The notes below the pieces were generated by a model that was not told the origin of the DNA, did not search any database, and saw nothing but the letters and a program-made list of their open reading frames with translations. The translations under genes were made by a program, and so were the position numbers. From Phascolarctos cinereus (lineage: Eukaryota > Chordata > Mammalia > Diprotodontia > Phascolarctidae): a stretch of 64,000 bases of DNA. Shown here piece after piece: positions 42,311 to 53,316 of this stretch. The number at the start of each line of letters is the position of its first letter. Position 1 is the first letter of the stretch. The stretch spans positions 15,567,001 through 15,631,000 of the forward strand of contig NW_018343991.1 in NCBI RefSeq assembly GCF_002099425.1. Direction: 5' to 3'.

Positions 42311-44098
42311 AAGTAAATTTCCTACAGAGCCATAATTAGGCATCTTTACCTTGAGACAAGTACCATAAATGGTACCTGGGGCAAGCAGCATAAAGCTTGC
42401 CGTCAGTTGGGAAGGGCTATGGCCTCATTAGGGAAGAGGCAGAGATTCTGGGACATGGGTGTAAGACTGATGGTCAAGCCCTTTGTGGGGAGCAAGGAGG
42501 GAGCAGGAATAAGGAGGGGTGGGAGAGAAGTTCACCTCAATCCTGCTCTCTGGTAGCTTCCTATTTTAATCCGTTATTCTTGCTAATTTAATTTCTCTCT
42601 TTCTGTGCTTCTGAAGAACTGCAACTTTTTGTCAGTGCCCTCTAAATTTGTCACCCTGGAGCAAAGTCCCGATTGCCCAGCTTTAGTTGCGCTTCTGCTT
42701 CCTCGAGGTCACTCCTTTGAAGCCAGGTCTTCACCCTCAGTGCTATTTCTCCTCTGCCTGTAGTGCCTCTCCTGAAACAAAACAAATGACCCTTGAATTC
42801 ACTGTTCACCTCCCTTTGACCCAGGGGGCTCAGTTCTTTCTCTACCCATTGATCTCCATATAAATTAGAGTCACTTGGCTTTACTACTGTTGGAAAAGAC
42901 TTTTAACGTGTGCAGAGGGAACAGGCAGACACAGGGGGTTGTGTTGCCTGCAGCACACATTTCTACCCTGCGTGTGCTGCTCTTTTCATCGGGAGACATG
43001 GGGGAGCAGGCCATGAGGCTGGGCTGCCTCTGCACGTCACAGACATTCCATGGCTGAGCTGCGATTCCATTCTGATAATTAAGGAGGGAATATGGTCACA
43101 GGCAGCCAATGGCACCAGTTTTCTGGGAGGTTTTGGCTTTTGAGGTTTTGTTTTGAGAAACTGAAAGGGGATCATTGATGAGAGAATGACCAGCAATTTG
43201 CCTCCATATCATCTGTCTCTATAGAGCCTGGCAAACAGAGGTGGGGGTTGGGGGTGGGGAGAAAGGCAGGGATGCGTCTGCAGTTTGGCTGTGCTGGGGG
43301 TGGGGGGGATGATAAATGGATGCAGGTTAAACTGAGGCCAATTTGTTTGTAAAGCAGCCAAGCCAAGCCACAGAAGAGTGATTTCAAATTTTGGATGCTG
43401 AGCAAAGTCTTCCTTTCCAATTGGAAGCATGCTTTCTCCACCCCCACCCCATCTTTCTTTCCCTCTGTCTCTGCTTCCTCTCCCTCCTCAGAATTCATGG
43501 GTCTGTGGCCCATTCTACCATGCTTGGGAGGGAGGCCAGCCTGTTGGTATGGAATGGTGAGCAGACTGAGGGTAGAGCAGGGACGAGTCAAGGCAGGTTG
43601 GTGAACCTCTAAGAGTGAAGAGATGTTGGCTTCATTCAGGCCAGTGGAGGCTTGTGCATGAGCCAGGGTCAAGGTATCTGACCTGTGGATTGGAAAAGAA
43701 AACTGTGCCCACTTTTCTCGGCCCCAAAGCCTCCAGGTTCACAAAGCCAGAAGCCGTTTGTGCTGGGGAGAGGGTTTTGTGCTGTCTTGGGGAAATATTT
43801 CTTTAAATATGTGTGCCTGGCATTGGGCTGAGAGAAGCTTGGCTTCTGATGGCTCAAAGGGGATCTGGCTATGTTGTGTCTCATAATAGAGTCTCAGGCT
43901 TAGTCTGAGGGCAGAGCCAGATTCTCAGTGCAGCTTCAGCCCTAAGGAGTCCTCCTCATGAAGGAGAAAGCCAAGCCCACTTATGGAGCTCATTTAACAA
44001 GTAACCAGCCTGCAAGTGGGTTAAAGGAAGGCACTGAGGGCTCTAAGGGAAAGGATCTATGGGGAAAGAGGAGCATAGAAGGGACCTCAGTGACCATG
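42311..44098. other. Longest repeat-poor block, candidate regulatory DNA
   Basis: About 1.8 kb with no recognised transposon, uncommon here. 43090-43420 has high-complexity sequence including GCCAATGGCACCAG and a forkhead-like TTTGTTTGTAAAG at 43344-43356. Open frames (60-166 codons, both strands) overlap one another and lack motifs. A possible 65-bp exon-like unit lies at 43492-43556. No gene is claimed. Confidence 0.4.
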
Positions 44099-44500
44099 AG
44101 CAGCTAGGTGGCAGAGTGGATAAAGCACTGGACCTAGAATCAGGAAGACCTGAATTCAAATCCAGCCTTTATATACTTATTAGCTGTATGACCCTGATCA
44201 AGTCACTTAACCTTTGTTTGCCTCAGTTTCCTCACCTGCAAAATGGAGATAATGATAGTACCTAACTCCTAGGGTTGTTGTGAGGATCAAATGAAAAAAT
44301 TGTGAAGTGTTTAGCTAAATGCGTGGCTCATAGTAGGTGCTATATACATGTTACCTATTATGGAGTAATAAAGTCCTTATTTCACAGTTAAGGAAACAGA
44401 AGCCCAGGGAACTTAAGTGACTTGGCAAGGTCACATAAGGAGTGAGACTTGAATCCAGGTCCTTAGACTCCAGAGCTGATGAATTTTTCACTATGCCTCT
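44099..44500. repeat. THER1 (+) followed by MIR (-)
   Basis: THER1 at 44099-44360 plus (AGCAGCTAGGTGGCAGAGTG, CTCCTAGGGTTGTTGTGAGG, CATAGTAGGTGCTATATACA). MIR at 44362-44500 minus (GGCAAGGTCACATAAGGAGT, CTTGAATCCAGGTCC). Confidence 0.8.
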
Positions 44501-44661
44501 CCTCAACTCGCTTTGATTTTTCAAGAAGCGGCCTGACTTTTAGGCCAGCTCTGAAACTTTTTTGCTATTTGACTTTGAGCAAGTCATATGGCACATTGTG
44601 ATGTGGCACTTAGCTTATTACCTGGCACATATGTGGTAGGTACTTAATGCATGTTTATTGA
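44501..44661. repeat. MIR scrap and L2 3' end
   Basis: 44515-44590 retains a MIR-like TTTGACTTTGAGCAAGTCAT. 44600-44661 reads as a sense L2 terminus (GCACTTAGCTTATTACCTGG, TAATGCATGTTTATTGAC) and ends exactly at the duplicated block. Confidence 0.55.
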
Positions 44662-45106
44662 CTATAGACGATCATTTCTCCTCCCTAGGCCTCAGTTTTC
44701 TCAATTGTAAAATGAAGGAATTGAGGGCAGCTCGGTGGCACAGTGGATAGAGCACCGGCCCTGGAGTCAGGAGGATCTGAGTTCAAATCAGACCTCAGAT
44801 ACTAGCTGTGTGACCCTGGCCAAGTCACTTAACCCAATTGCCTAGCCCCGCCCCCCCAAAAAAAGAGGGGATTGGACTATATGTTTTCTGAGGCCCCTTC
44901 TAGCTTTAAAACTAAGATTCTATGAGTATGAACTCTAGAGCTGCCTCATACTTCCTGTATGACTTTAGGTGAGCCTCTTGCCCCTCTTAGGTGGGCTTCA
45001 GCTTTGTAAGCTGTAAAGTGAAAGGATTAAACTACCAGCTTCAGGTCCTTTCTAGCCCTAAGCCATGATCTGGAGGATTTCACATATTGTCACCTAACCT
45101 TTAATT
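44662..45106. repeat. Segmental duplication, copy 1 (two MIRs plus a WSINE1)
   Basis: Apart from a SINE at 44727-44868, this block aligns end to end with 46902-47208 in the same orientation. It holds the ends of two tandem sense MIRs. The distal part, 44990-45090, is identical base for base to 47092-47192 (101 bp). The proximal part differs at roughly one base in ten. Confidence 0.92.
44727..44868 (+). repeat. WSINE1-like SINE present only in duplication copy 1
   Basis: Head GGCAGCTCGGTGGCACAGTG, core, AACCCAATTGCCTAGCCCCG and a short A-tail. It interrupts the MIR sentence TAAAATGAAGGAATTGAG / GGGATTGGACTATATG. The paralogue at 46950-46975 is the empty site (AAGGGAATTGGATTATATG). Flanks GAAGGAATTG and GAGGGGATTG look like its target duplication. 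Confidence 0.9.
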
Positions 45107-45335
45107 TCCTTCAAATAAATTTTCAACACTAAATCGTCTGAAAACATTGATGTAAAACTGAACAGTAATTGTTGCATCTAAATCAGGTTGGGCTGAGGTA
45201 TTTCTTACTCAATATGCCACATCCAATCAACTGTTTTTAAGTTTCTGAAGGTATTTGTACTTAACTAGCAAATGAGAAAGTCGATTTAATTGTCAGCCAA
45301 AGTATGCTGCCACACATTGCCCCGGGATTCAATCA
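45107..45335. other. Unique sequence
   Basis: No repeat or gene seen. Confidence 0.45.
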
Positions 45336-45890
45336 ATCCATCTATAAACATTTCTTAAGTGCCTACTACGTGCCAAGTGCTGGGGATACAAAAAGAGGCA
45401 AAAGACAGCCCTTGCCCTGAAGGAGCTTACAGCTGAACAGGGGAGACAACATGCAAACAAATATAAATAAACAAACTATACACAAGAAAAATGGGAAACA
45501 ACTAAAAGAAGGAAGGCACTTAGAATTAAGAGGGTTGGGGAAGACTTCTTAAAGGGTGGGATTTTAGTTGGGACTTAAAGGAAGCCAGGGAGCTCAGTAG
45601 TCACAGCAGAAGGGTGAGAGCATTCCAGGCATGGGGGACAGCCAGAGAGAATGACTAGAGCTGAAAGGTGGAGTTTCGTATTCGTGGAAGAGCCAAGAGG
45701 CTGGTGTCACTGGATGGAAGAGTACGAGTTGGGGGGCAGGTGGAAGAGCACAGAAAAGACAGAGGGGGCTAGGTTATACAGAGCTTTGAATACCAAACAA
45801 AGAATTTTATATGTCTTCTCGAAGGCAATAGGAAACCACTGGAATTTACTGATTGGGGCTGGCATAATGAGACCTACAAGATTCTCTTTA
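45336..45890 (-). repeat. L2 LINE 3' ~550 bp
   Basis: Antisense L2 from its terminus: TATAAACATTTCTTAAGTGC, GGGGATACAAAAAGAGGCAA, GAAGGAGCTTACAGCTGAAC, AAAGGAAGCCAGGGAGCTCA, GCATTCCAGGCATGGGGGAC, GGGGGCTAGGTTATACAGAG and ATAGGAAACCACTGGAATTT. Confidence 0.88.
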
Positions 45891-45914
45891 CTCTTACCAG
45901 CCCTTCTAATTTAG

Positions 45915-46560
45915 AACCTCATCTCTGTTTGCCCGGACTATTGCAATAGCTGCCCAACTAGTCTCCCAGTATCTTCCCTCTTATCTCCAATCCTTCTTCC
46001 CCACTGCTGCTAAGCTGATGCACCTAAAGCCGGGGTTGAACCACACCACTATTTTGCTCAAGAAGCTTCAATGGCTCCCTATCTCCTCTAGGGTAAAATG
46101 CTAAGTCATCTGTTTGTTATTTAAAGCATATAGCAATATGGCTCCAATCTTTCCTCCTAGTGTGATTAAATATTACCCCTCTCCCCCCATGTACTCTGTG
46201 TTCCAGGCATACTGGACTAATATTTATTCTTCAGACATAGTATTCCAGATTCTGCCTCTTTGTCTTTTGTCTGCTGTTCTCCATGCCTGAAAGGGTTTCT
46301 TTCCCTCTTCACTTTCATTTCTTGAAATCCTTGGCTTCCTTTGAAACTTCCATCAAGTGGCACCTTTAATAGCCATCTTTTCTGATTCCCTTGACATTCG
46401 CATCCCTGTCAAAAATACTCTACACTGATTTTTATTGACTTTCCTGAATATATTTTGTCTCCTGTGGAACTTAAGCTCTTTGAGGGCAGGAGCTGTTTCA
46501 TCTTGTACCTGGCGTACGGTACTGTAGGGACTGAATAAATGTGTGTAGATTTGAAAGACA
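45915..46560 (+). repeat. L2 LINE 3' ~640 bp, head to head with the previous one
   Basis: Sense L2 from GGACTATTGCAATAGCTGCC through CAATGGCTCCCTATCTCCTC, GCATATAGCAATATGGCTCC, CTTAAGCTCTTTGAGGGCAG and GGGACTGAATAAATGTG. Together with 45336-45890 it forms a diverged inverted pair with a ~25-bp centre. Confidence 0.85.
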
Positions 46561-46901
46561 AGGAATGATGGCACGCTTGCAGCAATCAATCACAACCACC
46601 ACAATCACTAGATGTGGTCAGTGGTACGGGTGACAGAGCCTGGTCAGGTGCTAGGTCCAAGAATGCCTTCTGGGGTTCCTTCAACCATGTCCTTCCCGGG
46701 ATAAATCATCCCCATTCACCTCATTCTTTCACTGTCCCAGAAACTCTCAGTGATAGTATGGATGGGATTGGCAAGGCTCCAATCTTCTGGCCCCGCCCCC
46801 GTGATGGATCTCCAGTCTCCGGCTTCAGAGGCCTTGCTGGTAGTCCTCTTCAAGGAATATGCTGTTGAGGAAAACTCTGTCTTGAAGGTGTGCCCCCCAC
46901 G
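46561..46901. other. Unique sequence
   Basis: No repeat seen. A GC-richer patch with GGCCCCGCCCCCGTG at 46789-46803 contains an Sp1-like box, without other promoter features. Confidence 0.45.
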
Positions 46902-47208
46902 CTATAGACTATCAACTCCTCTCCCTAGCCTCAGTTTCCTCAACTGTAAAATAAGGGAATTGGATTATATGTTTTCTGAGGTCCCTTCTAGCTCTAAAAC
47001 TAGGATTCAATGAATCACATCCCTTGAGTCTGAACTCTACTCTGCCTCATACTTCCTGTATGACTTTAGGTGAGTCTCTGGCCCCTCCTAGGGTGGGCTT
47101 CAGCTTTGTAAGCTGTAAAGTGAAAGGATTAAACTACCAGCTTCAGGTCCTTTCTAGCCCTAAGCCATGATCTGGAGGATTTCACATATTGTTCTCTAAC
47201 CTTTATCT
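46902..47208. repeat. Segmental duplication, copy 2 (SINE-free)
   Basis: Begins CTATAGACTATCAACTCCTC (copy 1: CTATAGACGATCATTTCTCC) and ends after TTCACATATTGT. It contains the same two MIR ends. It lacks the WSINE1 and so records the pre-insertion site. Confidence 0.92.
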
Positions 47209-47829
47209 CCCCTTTATTTATATTTTTGATCTCAAACTCAAGTTAATCTATGAAGATTTCCTATAGCTGGTGCTGCCCGGGAAATTTTCCTTCTTTGGCC
47301 AGAAGGTTAAATTCTGGGATCACATTCCTAGGGAATTCAAGATCTCTACTCCTCCACACAGGAAGCTGGGGTTCAGGAGAACATTTTTGAACTCCCTTCG
47401 GGCTCCACAGGCACAAGCCTACCAAAACCATATGCCTCTGCTCTAAGTTACCACTATGACTGGTTGGTGTCAAAGTGAGAGAAATCCCCTCCCTCTTACT
47501 TGTTATACTCCACCTAGGAATCAAAGGCAGAGACAGTCCAGGGAAAGAAAAGGGAATAACCATTTTATATAGTTTACATTTATAGATTATGGGAAAAGAC
47601 AACACTTTTGGCTAGAGTCCATCCCACTTACTCTCATCTTGGAGGAAACACTAATCAGTGGGAACAAATCAAAAGTCCTTCCTGTATCCTCTCAGCAAGG
47701 TGTTAAGGTCTCCAAGAAAAGCACCCTTCAGAAAAACAAACGAACAAACAAACAAACAAAAAAAACAACCAAAGAAAAAAATCTAGGTTTATTGGATAGA
47801 CTTATCAAATTGATCAGAAGACTTCTTTC
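47209..47829. other. Unique stretch with (AAAC)n patch
   Basis: No gene seen. A 114-codon minus frame at 47261-47605 shows no recognisable domain. 47733-47768 is (AAAC)n-like. Confidence 0.5.
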
Positions 47830-48262
47830 TCTATATATTGTATTTATTTTTATGCGTACATGTTGTTTCCTCCCAATGGATTTTAATTTCCTTGAAGGTG
47901 TGGACTATTTTTATTGAGGGGGGAGGACTAAACATTTATATAGTACCTGCTCTGTGCCTAACACTGTGCTAAGTGCTTTTTATAAATATCTCATTTGATT
48001 CTCACGACAGCCTTGTGAGAGAGGTATTTTTTACTGTTGTTTGTTTAGTTGTATCTGACTCTTTGTGATGCCATTTGAGGTTTTCTTGACAAAGATAGTG
48101 GAACTGTTTGCCATTTCCTTCTCATTTTACAGATGAAGCAATTGAGGTAAACAGGGTTAAGTAACTTACCCAGGGTCACGCAGCTAGTAAGTGTCTGAGG
48201 TCAGATTTGAACTTAGGTCTCCATAACTTCAGGCTCTATCCTCTGTACCACCTAGCTGCCAT
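47830..48262. repeat. L2 end, THER1 piece and Mar1
   Basis: 47830-47922 is a sense L2 end (AATTTCCTTGAAGGTGTGGA). 47930-48030 is an antisense THER1 piece (CACTGTGCTAAGTGCTTTTT, CACGACAGCCTTGTGAGAGA). 48031-48261 is an antisense Mar1 inserted there, with GAGAGGTATTTTTT and AGAGATGCTATTTG as possible flanking repeats. Confidence 0.75.
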
Positions 48263-49899
48263 AAAGAGATGCTATTTGAGGAGTTTACTGAAGGGTGATG
48301 AAAACAAAACCATGGAAAAGTAAAGTCAACGAGCAAATTTGTAATTGGTGCCTGAGTAAACTGTACTTTTAAATTTAATATACTAAACATGGTAATTTTA
48401 TGAGTAGACCAAGTTATACATAATACATTTTTATCATCATAGGTCATAGATTTTAGAGTTAAAGATCTTTAGATCTGTAAAGGATACAGAAGAAAAGGGC
48501 AAACCATCAATCTCACAAGCATTGCATGTGTTTCATTTCCACCCCACCCCCAAATTTCTGTTTCTTTTTCTTTCCACTGCTTCAGAATTTCTGGAAATCT
48601 TATGTCCAAAAGGCTATCCAGCTGAACAGCTTGGATCCCAAACCCTGAGTCCTGGCTTCCTCTGGGCTGCAACCTGAGCTCCTGTAAATGAGGCCAAGTT
48701 CAAGCAACAGCAAAAAAAAAAATACTCTTTCTTTCTTCCTTTTTGTGAAAGCCCCAAGTAAGGCCATCGGAAGAAGGAAAATGTCAAATGGAGGTGAGGG
48801 CCTGGTTCAGGTCTGGGGATTCTTTGGTTTTGCTCTTCCAGCTCCACACCCTGTTATGAATGGGAAAACTTGGAAAGGAAGGGTGACAACTCAGCCATTC
48901 TAAAAGGAGAAAATGATAACAATCACAGTAGGAAGGGCCATAGAAAATAGCCAAGTCAGTACATTTTAAAATAGATCCAATCTGTTTCTGTTTGGTGGGA
49001 GTGAAAGGGATATCATGTAAACCTGAAAATTGGAATTAATCAAGACGTTGCAGAGAAAAATATCAAAGGGCACTCTTTTTTCATTTGTGGCTATAAAATA
49101 AAGTGAGAAGAATGAAGGGCACCAGTTCTGCGAATTCTGTCTGCAGTATTTATTCAATGAGTGTTAGAGAGCACAGATCTCTAGGAGACACTGTGAAGGA
49201 GTAAAAATTTAGCAACTTAAGTGCTCCTCCCAAGCAAGCCCAGCCCAAATATCTGAAGGAGGTCCCTTCTCTCCTTCCCCCACTTCCACGGCAGTGTTCC
49301 AAGCTCATCTAGACCTTGCCCAATCTCATCCCTAATTAAGCTGGCTTGTTCTGTTCTCTGTCCCCTACAGGTCCCTTCCCTACAATTAACTAATCCTGGC
49401 TAATGTGGTAAGCATCAACCAGAGGGTTGTGACTTTTTGTAGATATATTTGAATCTTCACTTAGGTTTTCTGCAAAGAGGCTTAGCCTAAGGAATACTTC
49501 ATGGTGGAAATTCAAGGGATTATGGAAGCACCAGTAAAGAGAGCTTTTTTGGGGAGAGTGGGGGGGGAGGTGATGGGGGAAATGCTGCTTTGGAAAATCT
49601 TAATAATACCATGTAGGCAGCCTTTTATTCTACCTCTGAATAGAGTGGTTCTAGAAAAGGGAGGAGTCAGATGTGTAGAACAGAAAACGATGTGGATCAG
49701 AGAACAAAGCAGTGGCTGCCCTGTTGTAAAGGGTGTCTGTGGTTCATCAGCATAGACACAGGAATAGACACCAATGTATAGCATTTTATATATAGAATAT
49801 ATAGAAGACTGAACCTGTGGCCCAGTTTTTTTTTTTTTTTGATGGCGGGGAGGAGAAGGAAGGGGACGTGTTAATTAGTTAAATTGCTCAAGTTGTTTT
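48263..49899. other. Unique stretch, no gene seen
   Basis: About 1.6 kb without a clear transposon, apart from a faint MIR scrap near 48440-48480 and T-runs at 49827-49840. Frames of up to 90 codons lack motifs. Confidence 0.5.
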
Positions 49900-50134
49900 T
49901 TGCACATCAAAACAACTAATTGTAAGGTGAAAATTGTGACCAGCCTACTTCAGAAGAATAGTGAAATCTTCAGACAACAATTTTGTTTTTCTACATTCAT
50001 TACTCAAACATATTTGCACAATAACAAAACAACTAATTGTAAGGTGAAAGATATGACCAGCCTCCTTCAGAAGAACAGAGAAATCTTCAGACAATAATCT
50101 GGTTGTTTTTCTACATTCATTACTCAAGCATATT
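49900..50134. repeat. Tandem duplication, unit about 115-120 bp
   Basis: TTTGCACA, AACAACTAATTGTAAGGTGA, GACCAGCCTACTTCAGAAGA (or CTCC), GAAATCTTCAGACAA and TTTTCTACATTCATTACTCA occur in order at 49900-50014 and again at 50015-50134. The offset grows from 114 to 120 bp through two 3-bp indels. The frame stays open through both units, but I see no reason to call it coding. Confidence 0.93.
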
Positions 50135-50534
50135 TATAAAGTACCTTTTATGTGAAATGATTCCTGAAATAAAACCCCAAATTTAAACACCAATGGTGTT
50201 TTGGTCAGGCTACATGGCTGTGTACGGAGAGATGGATGTTGAGTCTAAATAGGCAGTGTCATGGTACCAGTGATGACTTAGAGATAAGAAGTAACAATAA
50301 AGATATCAGACAGGAGATGTGTAATCAGGAAAAAGGAGGTAGGCAGGCTATGTAATGAGAGGGAAGGATAACAAATGAGCACCCAGATGTTTCATGGGCA
50401 ACCATGGTAAAAAATCTAGGAGAATGCCTCCAGCACATTGGATAGATTGAGAATTAATGATGGGGACGGGGGAAGAGTTCACAACCAACAAGAAATAGGG
50501 AAGTTCAATGGAGGTAAAATTAATAATTTTTCTT
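50135..50534. other. Unassigned, perhaps old L2
   Basis: GCATATTTATAAAGTACCTT (50130-50149) and GAAATAGGGAAGTTCAATGG (50492-50511) are faintly L2-like. Otherwise nothing is recognised. Confidence 0.35.
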
Positions 50535-52487
50535 TGTTATTATTATTATTAAAATTTATTTATTTATTTTTGGTTTTCAACATTCACTTTCATAAGATTT
50601 TAAGTTCTAAATTTTTCCCCTCTCCCTTCCCTCCCTCCTCCCAAAGATGGAGTGCAATCTGACATAGGCTATACATGTACAATCATATTAAATATATTAC
50701 CACATTAATCATGTCGTGAAAGAAGAATCAGAGCAAAAGGGGAAAATCATGAGAAAGAAAAAACAAAAAACAAAAAAAAGAGAAAATAGTATGCTTCGAT
50801 CTACATTCAGACTCTGTGGTTCTTTCTCTGGCTGTGGATAGCATGAGTCTTTTGGAATTGTTTTAGACCAGTGCATTTCTAAAAAGAGTTAAGTCTAACA
50901 AAGTTGGTTATCACACAATGTTACTGTTGCTGTGTACAATGCTTTCCTGGTTCTGCTCATTTCACTCAGAATCAGTTCATACAAGCCTTTCCAGGTTTTT
51001 CTGAAATCCGCTTGCTCACCATTTCTTACGGAACAATAGTGTTCCATTACATTCATATACCACAACTTGTTCAGTCATTCACCAGTTGATGGGCATCCTC
51101 TCAATTTCCAATTCTTTGCCACCGTATAAAGAGCTGCTGTAAATATTTTTGTACATGTCCTTTTCCCTTTTTTATGATCTCTTTGGGATACAGACCTTGT
51201 GGCAGTATTGCTGGATGAAAGCGTATGCACAGTTTTATAGCCATGAGGGCCTAGTTCCAAATTGCTCTCCAGAATGGTTGGATCAGTTCACAACTCTACC
51301 AACAATGCATTAGTGTTCCAATTTTCCCACTCTTCTCCAATATTTATCATTTTCCTGTTTTGTCATGTTAGTCAAATCTGATAGGTGTGAGGTGGTACCT
51401 CAGAGTCATTTTAATTTGCATTTCTCTAACCTATTAATAGTGATTTAGAGCATTTTTTTATGTGACTATAGATAGCTTTAATTTCTTCATCTGAAAACTG
51501 CCTGCTCATATCCTTTAACCATTTATCAATTGGGGAACAACTTGTATTCTTATAAATTTGACTCAGTTCTCTATGTATTTTAGAAATGAGGTCTTTATCA
51601 GAGCTACTGACTGTAAAATTTATTTCCCATTGTTCTGCTTTTCTTCTAATTTTAGTTGCATTGGTTTTGTTTGTGCAAAACCTTTTTAATTTAATGTAAT
51701 CAAAATTATCCATTTTGCATTTCATAATGTTCTCTATCTCCTGGTTAGTCATAAATTCTTCCCTACTCCATAGGTCGGACAGGTAAACTATTCCTTTCTC
51801 TCCTAATTTGCTTATAGTTTCACTCTTTATATCTAAATTATGTACCTATTTTGATTTTATCTTGGTATATGGTGTAAGATATTGGTCGATGTCTAGTTTC
51901 TGCCATACTATTTTCTAGTTTTCCCAGAACTTTTTATCAAATAGTGAGTTCTTATCTCACAAGCTGGACTCTCTGGGTTTATCAAGCAGTAGATTACTAT
52001 AGTCATTGACTACTGTGTCTTGCATATCTAATCTATTACACTGATCCACCACTCTTTTTCTTAACCAGTACCAAGTAGTTTTGATGATTCTGCTTTATAA
52101 TACAGTTTTAGATCTAGTATGGCAAGGCCACTTCCCCTTGCATTTCTTTTCATTAGTTCCCTTGATATTCTGGGCCTTTTGTTCTTCCAGATGAATTTTG
52201 CTATTATTTTTTCCAGCTCTATAAAATAATTTTTGATAGTTTGATTGTTATGGAACTGAATACGTAAATTAATTTCAGTGAAATTGTTATTTTTATTATA
52301 TTAGCTCAGCCTACCCATGAGCAATTGATATTTTTCCAGTTATTTAGATCTGATTTTATTTGTGTGAAAAGCGCTTTGTAATTGTGTTCATATAGTTCCT
52401 GGGTTTGCAGGCAGAGTCCCAAATATTTTATGTTGTCTACAGTTACTTTAAATGGAATTTCTCTTTCTGTCTCTTGCTGCGTCAAAA
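50535..52487 (-). mobile_element. 5'-truncated L1, about 1.95 kb
   Basis: A minus-strand L1. The 3' UTR is at 50535-50950 (GGAGTGCAATCTGACATAGG, TTCTTTCTCTGGCTGTGG). The ORF2 C-terminal segments are at 51260-51075 (CTKIFTAALYTVAKNWKLRG, human CTRMFIAALFTIAKTWNQPK) and 51752-51426 (IKLKRFCTNKTNATKIRRKA, SDKDLISKIHRELSQIYKNT, IKKCSKSLLIG, each matching the human C-terminus in order). Upstream ORF2 continues to 52487, where it ends at another L1. Frames are broken, and all RT catalytic motifs lie in the missing 5' part. Confidence 0.9.
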
Positions 52488-52954
52488 GCGATTATACTAT
52501 GTACACCTTTGACTCAGTGATATGGCTACTAGTTCTATACCCCAAAGAGATGCAAGAAAGAGGAAAAGGACCTATATGTCCAAAAATATTTATAGAAGCT
52601 CTTTTCTGTGGTGGCAAAGAATTAGAAACTGAAGGGATGCCCATCTATTGGGAATGGCCAAAGAAGTTATGAATATGACGGAATTCTATTGTGCTATGAG
52701 AAATGATGAAGTGGATGGTTGCAGAAAAATCTGGGAAGACTTATATGAACTGATGTAAAGTGAAGGGAGAAGAACCATAATTTATATAGTAACAACAATA
52801 TTGTAAAAAATAATCAACCTTGAAAGACTTAGTAACTCTGATCAACACCATGACCTCCACAATTCCAAAAGACTCATGATGAAACATGCTATTCATCTCC
52901 AGAAAGGGAGCTGATGGACTCAGAGGGCAGATTGAAGCATATTTTCTTTTCTTT

Positions 52955-53050
<96 letters not shown>

Positions 53051-53210
53051 TTCTTTCTTTTCTTCCTTCCTTCCTTCCTTCCTTCCTTCCTTCCTTCCTT
53101 CCTTTCCTTCCTTCCTTCCTTCCTTTCTTTCTTTCTTCCTTCCTTCCTTCCTTCCTTCCTTCCTTCCTTCCTTCCTTCCTTCCTTCCTTCCTTCCTTCCT
53201 TCCTTCCTTC

Positions 53211-53241
<31 letters not shown>

Positions 53242-53242
53242 T

Positions 53243-53316
<74 letters not shown>

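Noticed and set aside
43172-43672. 166-codon minus frame in the repeat-poor block
   Set aside because: Composition follows the local pyrimidine-rich strand. Several other frames overlap it equally well, and no domain is recognisable.
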